Shown: positions 42,358-52,939 of the stretch, one piece after another
Position numbering within the stretch: the first letter of the stretch is position 1
Layout of the letters: each line of letters opens with the position of its first letter
Origin: Limnoperna fortunei
Lineage: Eukaryota; Mollusca; Bivalvia; Mytilida; Modiolidae
NCBI GenBank assembly: GCA_944474755.1
Contig: OX104123.1
Location: forward strand, 15,318,275 to 15,382,274
Length of the DNA stretch: 64,000 nt
Direction: 5' to 3'
The notes under the pieces: model-generated
Database searches by the model: none
What the model was told of the DNA's origin: nothing
Seen by the model: the letters and a program-made list of their open reading frames with translations, nothing else
Position numbers and translations under genes: made by a program

Positions 42358-44135
42358 TACCCCCCGCTTTTAGCGGGGGGTATATAGTGTTCATGGTGTC
42401 CGTCCGTCCGTCCTTCCGTCCGTCCGTTACACTTTCTATTTATTTGCAACTCCTCCTACACCACTGAAAGGAATTTGATGAAACTTACACAGAATCTTTG
42501 TCTCATAGTGCCATTGTGCAGGAGATTTTTCACATTTTGATCGGATCGATATTTGGGGTTTCCCATAGAAAAACATGGACTTTGTCATTGACCTAAGGGG
42601 GTCCCTATCTCTTATGTGCAACTCCTCCTACACCACTGAATGGAATTTAATGAAACTTTCACAGAATCCTTGTCACATAGTGCCATTGTGCAGGAGATAT
42701 TAAACATTTTGATTGGATCAATATTTGGGGTTTCCCATAGAAAAACATGGACATTGTCATAGACCTAAGGGGGCCCTCATCTCTTATGTGCAACTCCTCT
42801 TACACCACTGAATAGAATTTAATGAAACTTACACAGAATCCTTGTCACATAGTGCCATTGTGCAGGAGATATTTAACATTTTGATTGGATCGATATTTGG
42901 GGTTTCCCATAGAAAAACATGGACATTGTCATTGACCTAAGGGGGTCCTCATGTCTTATGTGCAACTCCTCCTACACCACTGAATGGAATTTAATGAAAC
43001 TTTCACAGAATCCTTGTCACATAGTGCCATTGTGCAGGAGATATTAAACATTTTGATCGGATCAATATTTGGGGTTTCCCATAGAAAAACATGGACATTG
43101 TCATAGACCTAAGGGGCCCTCATCTCTTATGTGCAACTCCTCTTACACCGCTGAATGGAATTTAATGAAACTTACACAGAATCCTTGTCACATTGTGCAG
43201 GAGATATTTAACATTTTGATCGGATCGATATTTGGGGTTTCCCATAGAAAAACATGGACATTGTCATTGACCTAAGGGGGTCTTCATGTCTTATGTGCAA
43301 CTCCTCCTACACCACTGAAAGGAATTTGTTGAAACTTGCACAGAATCCTTGTCACATAGTGCCATTGTGCAGGAGATATTTATTATTTTGATCGGAATGA
43401 TATTTGGGGTTTCCCATAGAACAACATGGACTGTCATTGACATAAGGGGATACCCATTTCTTATGTGCGACTCCTCCTACACCACTAAATGGAATTTGAT
43501 GAAACTTACACAGAATGTTGTCACATATTGCCATTGTGCACTAGATATATAACATTTCGATTAGAATGATATTTGGGGTTTACCCATAGAAAAACATGGA
43601 CTTTGTCATGGACATAAGGGATACCCATCTCTTATGTGCAACTCATTCCTACACCACTGAATGGAATTTGTTGAAACTTACACAGAATCCATGTCACATA
43701 GTGACATTGTGCAGGAGATATTTAACATTTTGATCGGAATGATATTTGGGGTTTCCCATAGAAAAGCATGGAGTTTGTAATGGACATAATGGGATACCCA
43801 TCTTTTATTTGCAAGTCCTCCTACACCACTGAATGGAATTTGTTGAAACTTATACAGAATCTTGGTCACATATTGCCATTGTGCATTGGATATTAAACAT
43901 TTTGATCAGAATATTATTGGAGGTTTGCCATAGAAAAGCATGGAATTTGTCATTGACATAGGGGATGCCATTCTTTGGGGGATTGGGGAGGGTAACATGT
44001 ATTATCTGCAATTTCGCCTTCATGTTTAACTAGATAAAGTTTCAATTTCATAATTAAGAACACCTGAATTTTCAAAGTAATTGTGAAGCGGGGGGTATCA
44101 ATGGTGAGCGTTGCTCACAGGTGTTGTTACTCTAG
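42358..44135 (+). mobile_element. Helentron-like non-autonomous element (HINE) with tandem core
   Basis: Short inverted repeats near both ends: TACCCCCCGCTT (42358-42369) and AAGCGGGGGGTA (44086-44097). After the left one comes a (GTCC)n microsatellite near 42398-42428, then about nine 171-bp units, then a 3' hairpin GTGAGC-GTT-GCTCAC (44104-44118) and the end CTCTAG at 44135. Subterminal inverted repeats, a 5'-side microsatellite, a tandem core and a 3' stem-loop before CTAG are hallmarks of Helentron-associated non-autonomous elements. No Rep/helicase gene. The exact 5' base is uncertain. Confidence 0.78.
42440..43965. repeat. Nine ~171-bp tandem units in the HINE core
   Basis: Each unit has GCAACTCCTCCTACACCACTG, GAAACTTACACAGAATC, CATAGTGCCATTGTGCAGG, ATTTGGGGTTTCCCATAG and GACCTAAGGGG-like blocks (each with mutations). 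The units at the right end are more diverged. Confidence 0.92.
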
Positions 44136-44724
44136 TTTTTTCCAGAATTCAGGGATAATGTTTTGTAGAGGAACATTTTTTAAACAGGACACCGTAACAC
44201 GCATGCAAATACATTTTGTATAAAAGAAATAAAATACCGTACTTGATAGAACTATTTTCTCATACCAGCCTTAAGAGAACTATTTTTTATTTAAAACAAA
44301 AAAAAATAAGAAAAGGCCATGAATTAACACCATATTATCTCTTATATGGTATTTGCATGCAACAGGAACACCATTATTGTTCAACTAATAAAGCACTTCG
44401 ATTCCAAAGAGTTATTCAAAGAAAGCGTTAGTCCAGGGGCAATTATGCAGCTAAGAAAACAAGCATCTGTTAAGATAAAAAATATCAAAAACCATTAACA
44501 GTTGATTTGTGCACTTGAACTGGAATCATATAGCTAATTCCAGATTTATCTGTCCACGAACAAGACTATTACCCATTTTATACATTTTTTTAAAGAAAAC
44601 GGCCACCTGGACTTTATCAAGAAAAGTGCAATAGAGATTACCAAAGAATCACATAGAAGACAAACCCATGAGTGAAAAACAGCATTGAGAACATGGAAAT
44701 GCAAAACAAGAAAAAATAATAAAC
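44136..44724. other. Non-coding DNA
   Basis: Nothing recognised. Confidence 0.5.
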
Positions 44725-44752
44725 TATAACCCTTCCTTATGATTATCTGTTT

Positions 44753-45040
44753 ATAAATAAATTTTGCGACAATACTGACTTTTGATTGGCTGGAAAATAT
44801 TTTCTATCAGAGGATGGAAAACAAATTTGATCGTCATGGAGACACGCACCATTTGACGTCATATATTACTCCACGGGAAACTAACAGTTTTTGTCTTGAA
44901 CTCTTTAAAAAAAATGTCCATTTACAAAAATAAAATTGCTGAGTTTATTCTATTGTTTGAATTAATTGATAAGTATTAACTACATAAAATATTTTCTCCA
45001 TCGAAGGAAAATTTCCGTTTTGCACATTGTATAATCCGCG
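44753..45040 (+). mobile_element. MITE copy 2 with 28-bp flanking direct repeats
   Basis: Inverted relative to the copy at 26612-26990 (shared GACTTTTGATTGGCTGG, CGTCATATATTACTCCACGG, AAATATTTTCTCCATCGA). It is flanked by a 28-base direct repeat with one mismatch (44725-44752 and 45041-45068, starting TATAACCCTTCC), which defines the ends. Confidence 0.82.
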
Positions 45041-45068
45041 TATAACCCTTCCTTATGATCATCTGTTT

Positions 45069-46434
45069 TAAAATTTGTGTAGTTTAGTTAATTGGTTCTT
45101 AGAAGACAATAAAAATAGAGGTTAACCTGGTATTACTGTATGCCAAACCTCCCACCACCATTACTGTAGTGTGTAGGCTGGTGTGTTAACAGTGAATTGT
45201 GCACCAGGGTATCCAAATTCCCCTCAAATTCAAAATATTAATACTGTATTCAAAATATTAATCAATTTATTAAAGTTCATTCAAGTCTTCTTGATTCTTT
45301 TGGTCCATTCTGGAAATCTACAAAATAAAAATTCAATTTTAAGATGAGAAGAAAAACATCTTGAATTTTAATAATATTTAATATTTCTGATGCAAACAAA
45401 TGTCCATTTTCATTTTGTACATTTAATAGAACAAAACTACTGGATAGGAATATATAATCTCAAGAAGTACTGAGTACTGATCAATGCAACTGTCCATACA
45501 GTCATTTCATGAAAATATTGGGCTAAACCGAAGGGTTTCATTGCTTAGCAGGAATACACACAAACTCAGACTTACAATGCATGATATAAAAGGTATATAT
45601 TACTTTTATAACACATGCATAGATTGATAATAATTTTGGGCTTGTACCCTTATAATTTTTTCAACATATTCTTGAATCTTTTTAAGACTTCTGTTGAATC
45701 AGCATGGAATAAGTATGCCTTACACATACTTACCAGAGAAACAATAAGTTTCGTCCTTGTTGGACCAAAATCTGGTGCTTCTTATTCACGAACAATGACT
45801 GAATAAAGAATGATATGTCTCGTCTCCTCCTGAGTCCACATTTTTCCTTTTTTATCTTTAAACAACCCAGGGAGAGTCAACCACCTATAAAATAACAAAA
45901 ATAAGGTTTTTTTTCTGTAACATAAAAGGTAATTTAGCTCACAATAACAATAGATACAACATTTTTTTTTTAAATTGCAAATAGCCATTTAGTTTATACT
46001 AAGATTAAGAAATCTGCGGCTTTAGATGGATTGGATAAATAAATATTTCATTCCAAAATAAAATCCTGTGCATAGATCTTAAAGCAAAAAAAGAAAAAGA
46101 CTATAAATGGTACCATTTTGATTCATTGATAGGGCTGATACAGAAAATAATATTGCCCAAACCCGAGAGTAGCACATTTTTTAACCCCCCCCCCCCCACA
46201 AAAAAACAAAGAAAGAAATCTGTATCTATTTTACATTTTAATCAATTTGGTATTATGTTTCTTTCTCAACAATGAAACTGTTTCAAACAAGAAATAAAAG
46301 AACAACTACTTAAAGGATTCTTTTTTAAATTAAATGTTTAACAAAGTACTTCTTACGAAAACAGGTCAAAGACTGTGAATATCAAAAATATGTTCCCTTA
46401 CAAAATGTGAACTGTCTTTAAATATTCACACAAT
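45069..46434. other. Non-coding DNA
   Basis: No coding signal. A poly-C run at about 46187-46198 is the only notable feature. Confidence 0.5.
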
Positions 46435-46692
46435 ATTTGTTTAATCGTATTGTAATTTCAGCAATTTTTCTTTTTTTTTTATATAACGGCGTCGAGTTTT
46501 TATTGGGGAGGAAACCGGAGTACCAGGATAGAATCCCCGACCTGTGGTATGAAAACTGGGAATCCTTGCAAATTAAGATTGGAGTAGAGCGCACCCTGCC
46601 TGCAGTAAGACCGGAACCTGCAATCTCAGTGTTGTCAGACCACGTGAACAATAGTAGATGAACTACCTTAACCACTAGGACACTGAGTCCCA
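46435..46692 (-). mobile_element. SINE copy
   Basis: Minus-strand copy with tail (TTCAGCAATTTTTC), core (GGAAACCGGAGTACC) and tRNA-like head ending in GAGTCCC. Target-site duplications not clear. Confidence 0.8.
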
Positions 46693-46924
46693 CTGCAAAA
46701 GTCAAGTATAATTCAGATGTGTCAGACTGTCAACTTCTGTCACTGGTTAACACAGAAAAAGAGCTCCACACAAAATAAAACATTCGTTAATGCATTATAT
46801 CATTATAAGTGTTTCTCTGACAAGCATTGAATACTTTTTTAATGACAAAAATAACAAAAGTTCCAAGTTATTAGTGACACACTAACCAAATCATTAATCA
46901 AACCCAAATTGTTTTCGTATGTAC

Positions 46925-49220
46925 CTTTCAAGTTGAACACTTTGCATTTCCCAACAATGGCTTCATTCTGACAGTTTCCTTCTTGTTTAATGCAGGTTTC
47001 ACAAACGCAGTGACAATATAAGGTTGAATTGCTCTAAACTGATGTGTTAAGCGTGTCTGTTGGATAGCCTTTGTATCTTTGAACCTTTGCTGATCTCTCA
47101 AGATTGTTCCTTCTGGAACATAAAAAATGTTCTCATACTATGAACATGCAAACTCTCACCATTGCTTGCTTAAGGGCGAGATATCTGTTCCTTGGTATAC
47201 TTGTAAAACTCCACTGCATTTGTGATGAACTGTCCTTTCTTAGCTGCTAATGCAGCTGACCGTTTTACAACGCATACTTCCCCGTCACACGCCCTTTTCC
47301 ATGTCGACTGCCAAAAACAATGTTTTTCTGTATTAATGCCGGAATCATTTTCAGACAGATCAACAAAGTTTGCCTTCGATTTATACTGAGTTGGGGCGCC
47401 ATACGAAAATTGGATTTCTTTCAAGATCTGCAATCCTTTCCCAAGCAAATAATCATTAGCCAAGTTGATAAAATTCTGAACTGTGTAATTATCATGTTTA
47501 TGGTCATTGCTTACAAAGACTAGTGATTCGTAAACAACTTCGTCACATTCTTCAAATTGGCAGTGGTAATGCACAATTGGATGCAGTGTTACTTGAGTAT
47601 AATGCCAATGAGTACCTTTGCCTCGTCCTGTTGATGGCATGTATAATTTTCACCAAAATCTAAGCAGAAAAGCACCCATTTTTCAGGCAAATTACTATTC
47701 ATTTCCTCAAATCTTTCTGCCTGCCATTTTGCGTTAAAGAGATGCTTAGAAAAGGGTTCTAGACTATTCTTCGGCTCCCTTATCAACTGCTGAACTGCTC
47801 CATTTTTCACCACAAGGGACATAAACTTCTTCTGTTTCCTGTTTATTCTGATCTTCTACTTGTTCCCACTTCTTCCAAGAAATATTGCAACCTAAAAATT
47901 CATTAAGATTTTCCAGCTTCTGATCAATCAAATGCACACCACAATTTCTATCAATACATTGTTTTTGATAATGCCACTTTACTTTCTCGCACAAAGTTGA
48001 TCACGATGTATCGTATCTGTCTTAAACTGGGTTAAATATTTCCTTTAAAGCTGTGTATCTTGATATAGCTGTAACCATAAAGTCAATGTACTCACGCAGT
48101 ACTCACATTAACAAGTGAAATGTTTTTCCTTTGTTGAAGGAAGGACATTAGCAGGCTTTAGTTGGACAAACCTGCTGGATGATATTTTGCTGTCTGCATT
48201 TTTATCGCTATATGCTTGATATGACTGTTCTAAGGATGCTTCTTGCACTTTCTAAGCTTCCTTAGTCTTTGCATTGACAAGTCTCTGTACAGGCAGTTTT
48301 CTAGAATTTTCTGAGATTTGGTAAAAATATGTTACCCTTTTTACCTCCTCTGGTGCAATTGCATCGCTTCTCCTTTTTCTTTATGTGCCTTCAAGTTCAT
48401 CCTTACTCATTTTACTAAGATTAAGATTTCTTTGAACCAATTTTGATTTTTTTTAACTTTTATATCTGAAGCAGCATGCAAAGCTTTTCGTATTTTGTTA
48501 TCATTCTCATTCCGTCCTAGCCGCAAATCTTTAATTTTGTCTCTGATCACAGCAGTTGTTTCAATATCCCGTTTTTGCTTGATTGCAGCCTTCTTCTGGG
48601 TGGGGGACAACGACTTTCAATGATTGTGTAAACTTCTACAAACTTTTGTGGTTTTTTGGAAATACAAGCAAACACCTACTTATGTCTTTCCTCTTTGCTG
48701 CATTTCTGTTTTATTAAGTTATACCTGCAGTAGATGTAATAGCTGCAACATTTTCTTGTCCTTCATGCTTAGAGTTGATATTTGCTTGTGAGACATCTGA
48801 TGTTTTTTTCTTTTAAGTTCTTTTTTCACTGTATTTTTTTCGTCTCTATTCATTTATTCACGTTTTCTCTACAGACATCTTAGCTCTTTGGATATTTTAG
48901 CATCTCGCAAAATTTTTCTTTGATTTTCTATTCCTGTCCGTGTTTTTTTCATTTGATTTTTTGGCTAGGTTCTCCATTTATTCGTTTTCTTTCCCTATAC
49001 TTTTGTTGTCTTATTCTGCTGTTTTCTCTCTGTTCGGCTTTTTTTCTTTGGAAAGGTTAAATCTATAAACCCGTGATCTAACATTTTCTATTGTGCAGAA
49101 TGCAGCATACTTCTCTTTATCTTCTTTGAGGTGGGCACGCCATTCTTTTGCACTTTCATTATTTCTCTCTTTTGTAGAAATGTTATTTGGTTTATTGAGT
49201 TTTTCTTCTTGTTGCTGGAA
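46925..49220 (-). pseudogene. Decayed transposase-like gene of an uncharacterised metazoan family (TQYKSK type)
   Basis: Minus-strand pieces in order from ~49220: a basic N-terminus (EKKAEQRENSRIRQQKYRERK), a long degraded part, SENSRKLPVQRLVNAKTKE and SSSRFVQLKP near 48150-48330, CEKVKWHYQKQCI (47990), WVLFCLDFGENYTCHQQDE (47690), HWHYTQVTLHPIVHYH, VFVSNDHKHDNYT, FSYGAPTQYKSKANFVDLS (47370), AVEFYKYTKEQ (47200), and a Cys-rich end CHCVCETC...C (47015-46925). The LDFGENY...ND...QYKSK series has the look of an RNase H-fold (DDE-like) core; that is inference. At least three frame breaks and stops. FSYG may replace an acidic FSDG-type site. Not functional. Confidence 0.5.
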
Positions 49221-49419
49221 ATGAAAAGTTTGATATTTTATACATCTAGCAAGTTTTTTATTTGAAATTTAGCATGTTTAATTATAACTCTGATCATACA
49301 TCAGAAACTCTGATCATATATCAAATAGCCAAGTCTGAATTGTTCATACCCAGTGATCCAGTTTGTTTTAGTTTTTTTATATTAAAATGCATTTATATGT
49401 ATTTGTTTGTTGGAGCTTT

Positions 49420-49500
49420 GAACCCTTTTTTCGGCAATGGTCATTTAAGACGGCCAGTTTCCTTGCTCCGAGAAAACCTCCAACCTTGGGTAGGTAACAA
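49420..49500 (-). mobile_element. SINE core fragment
   Basis: TTGCTCCGAGAAAACCTCCA and ACCTTGGGTAGG resemble the SINE core (GAGAAAACCCCCGACCTGCGG). Head and tail are missing. Confidence 0.45.
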
Positions 49501-49513
49501 AATAATGACATAA

Positions 49514-49972
49514 TATCTGGCAAAACGCACAATATCCGCGTCACATTTGTTTCTTTAAAATGTTATTTGAGGATGATAACTTTCTATAAATATACAATAT
49601 TCGTACATTGTCAGAAAATATAAATTTATTTGTACAAGCCTTAGAAACCCATAGAAATGCGAGGCTCCGCCAAGCATTTCTCACCTGTTTAGTGGCAAGT
49701 ACAAATAAACTTTATATTTTCTAACAATGTACGAATCTGCAAATCTGGCAAATCGCACATTATCGGCGTCACATTTGTTTCTTAAAGATGTTATTTGAGG
49801 AGGATAACTTTCTATAAATATACAATATTCGTACATTGTCAGAAAATATAAATTTATTTGTACAAGCCTTAGAAACCCATAGAAATACGAGGCTCCGCCA
49901 AGCATGTCTCCATTGTTTCGTGGCGAGTACAAATAAACTTTATATTTTCTGGCAATGTACGAATATTGTTTT
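49514..49972. repeat. Two tandem foldback units (~230 bp each)
   Basis: Each unit has ~37-base inverted arms (ATTCGTACATTGTCAGAAAA ... GTACGAAT) around a conserved loop with AAGCCTTAGAAACCCATAG and a small hairpin GAAATGC...GCATTTC. The two copies are ~93% alike. Confidence 0.85.
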
Positions 49973-52063
49973 AATCCTGCATCCCTTAAATACATTCTAA
50001 TCTACTAAAAACGTTCACCTCTAACAGAATTCTGAGTTAAAATTTTCGTCGCATATTCTAGTGATACGGACGTCACAAATGTCGCAAACCTGAACATAAT
50101 TCTAAATATCATAAGAAGTGAGGTCATGGGGTACCAGTAGATTGCCGAATAAAGCAACAATGAATTAGGCAACCTTCATTATACAGGAAATGTAATGATT
50201 ACATGATAAAATCTATTTTTGGTGTCTTAAAGGGCATGTAACAAACACATCACATTTTCTGGAATTATCATAAACAGTATTATTTTTATCACAATATGTT
50301 TTTCAACAATGTACATAAGGTAAATAGGCCACATAATTTACCTGAGTGCACCCATGGTTTTATTGTGTTCGGGTTACTCTCTGTGTTTTATGTTTTTGGT
50401 TTTTGTGTTGTGTTTGTCTATATCCGGATTTGTGACTGCCCCTTGGCTTTTGGCTCTTGTTGTTCGGTCGGATTTCTTTGCTACTTTCTTACCTTTATTG
50501 ATATATTAACACAATTTTCTAGTTGAAAACATGCATGCAACAAGGGCATCAAATTCAAGTGTCTCGTGTCACAAACACGTTTTCTCAAATCTGATTTTTA
50601 TTTAAGTCAACAGTGAGTCTAAATAAATGGAAGAGTTGTATCATTAAACTTGAGAACAAGTTTTATAGTTCCTAATTATTTAAATGGTATTTATTATGCA
50701 CACAGCAAAGACGACATACATGTTCAAGAGTTAGTGTCTTGTGTTTACAACATAACCTTTACACAAATTATCATAAATTTACTAAATAATGTTTTAAATT
50801 TGTTGAAGAAAATCATTCTTACAAAAACTTAAAACCAAACAATATTCTGAAAATTCTATTTAAACTTATATGAACTTAATTTTATATTTCACACATGCAC
50901 AAAAAAAAGACACGAAACAAACCTTGAAGTAGAGTGTCTTTGTAATGAACATAAAACAATATATGCACCTAATTAATAAAACCTTATTTTAAAGTAATAT
51001 TCTAAGTTAATACTGAAAAACATATATCAGAATATACTTCGGTTTTTTCAAAAGTCAATTTCAGGACTGCATGTTATTTTCAGTAAGTTTTTTGGATGCT
51101 TTTGATTTAAGACGACACCAATTTGTGTCTTGGTTGTGTGCATGCCAAAATAATTTAAAACGCACGGTCCTTCAATTTGTAACAATGTTTGTTATGACTA
51201 CATATATTCTTTATCTGAAAAGAAAATTGCACCTTAATAGATTAAAAAAACATGGACTTTATTTGGCAACGTTCTTTAGTTCTGACACCAAAACTGCTTT
51301 CAAATAATACCGGATCTACATAATGGCCGGACGCATATGCGCGTAATAAATGGACACAACGTTCCGGTGAAAACCTAAAAATTAATTTTTGTCAAAAAAT
51401 CATTGAAACCTAAAAATAAAAAGATAATCAACTATAACAAGCGAATATTTTCTATATTTGTATAATGTCATGTTGTCTTTTTGAACCTTTTAAAATGGAA
51501 ATGTAATTCGTGCCAGACATAAAAAATATATTTTGTTACAAAATTTGTGTTTAACTTCCTGACTTATAACAAAAACCGAATGTTCTTAAATGTTAATATT
51601 TTGAATTTCATGTGTTCAGTCTATATATGTAGAATTTAAAAGTTTACATTAACATACGTGAAGCCTTTTTGTTTATGGTATGAAGATACAGGTCTACATC
51701 GACTTCAAAAGTGTCCGAGCAATACTAAAAGAAAATGTACTTTTGTATTTCATATAAATGAAACCATGAAATACTTTAAAAAAATTTCTTTACCGAAATT
51801 ATTTAAATTGTAAACTACAAATCAATCTTACATAATTTTAAACCTCTATCTGTGCACCTATTGTTTTGGAACATAGTGTTCTATAGCTTCTTCATTCGCT
51901 TCGAGAGATGATAGATGATGATTCTGAAACAAAACAAGAATCAAATTTCAAATTACTGAAGGTCTCCACGGTAAAGGCAAGACTTCAAGAGCTTTACTAG
52001 TAAAATTAAGTATTGTCAAGTAGAAATTGTGAATTTACAAGCCTAATGTACTGGTAAAAAACT
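49973..52063. other. AT-rich non-coding stretch
   Basis: No coding signal, no clear repeats. Confidence 0.5.
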
Positions 52064-52076
52064 TCAACCTAATAGA

Positions 52077-52939
52077 TCCCCGTGTGGGCACCGGGGCACA
52101 GGAGAATTGGCCCACGGCTTCCTCAGCCTGCAGTAAGAGTCTGCTAACAGAGGCAACACTTGCCGTGTGTTGCGACCCGTGTCGATTACAGGACGGGATT
52201 TCAGTAGGCCGGGTAAACGGTCCTGATAACTTACTGAACCCTTATTTTTTCTAGACGGGACATCGAGTTAGCCCTGACTTCGATGAATCGGCATGTCACG
52301 TCTTGCCCTTTGTGAATCCTTATCATTTAAGCTACTCTATTACATTATTTCTTTAAACTGTTCCTTGAAATGCATTTACCATAATTGCATTTAATATACG
52401 GCTTCCGTACAGGATTTGCAAAGAAGGCGGAGGCTGACGGGCAAAGCTTCCTCAGCTTTATAGAGGCGACATGTTTGCCGTGTGTTGCAACCCGTGATGG
52501 TGGAGGAAGGGATCCTGGTGGTTGACAGATCACTCTCTGCTGCATCCATTAGTGCGGTTCAGCGGGTTTGATTTTCAATACACCACTTTAGCCCCGACTT
52601 CATCTAGACGGAAGGCCGGATGGACCCGGTTCGGTCAATCGGCTGGTCACGCCGAGCCCTTAACAAGCATGTCTTCATTCTTCTTATCACTTGATCAGAT
52701 CTTGTATATCATAGTATTTAAGTTGTTCCATTACAGGCTGTTAAGAATACGGTGGCTCATGGGTCAATCGAGTAGAGTTTCGAACGGTTGTTTCGCTAGT
52801 TAACTCTGGCACGAAGCTTGCGATCGCAGAGAAATTCATCTATTTGAGTATACCACCCTTGGAACACCTGGTGTTTGCTGCTGGTAATCCACAGACCTTC
52901 AAGCATTGCCCCTGTTGGCACTCCGTGGCGGGTGGGTGA
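52077..52939 (+). other. LINE copy B 5' UTR
   Basis: Close match, inverted, to 2494-1625, including both monomers with ACACGGCAA and GCTGAGGAAGC. It ends at GGTGGGTGA, where copy A continues towards the ORF1 start but this copy jumps into ORF2. Confidence 0.85.

Noticed and set aside
42440..43965. 171-bp repeats as a centromeric satellite
   Set aside because: Only nine units, enclosed by element ends. The length coincidence with alpha satellite is not evidence.
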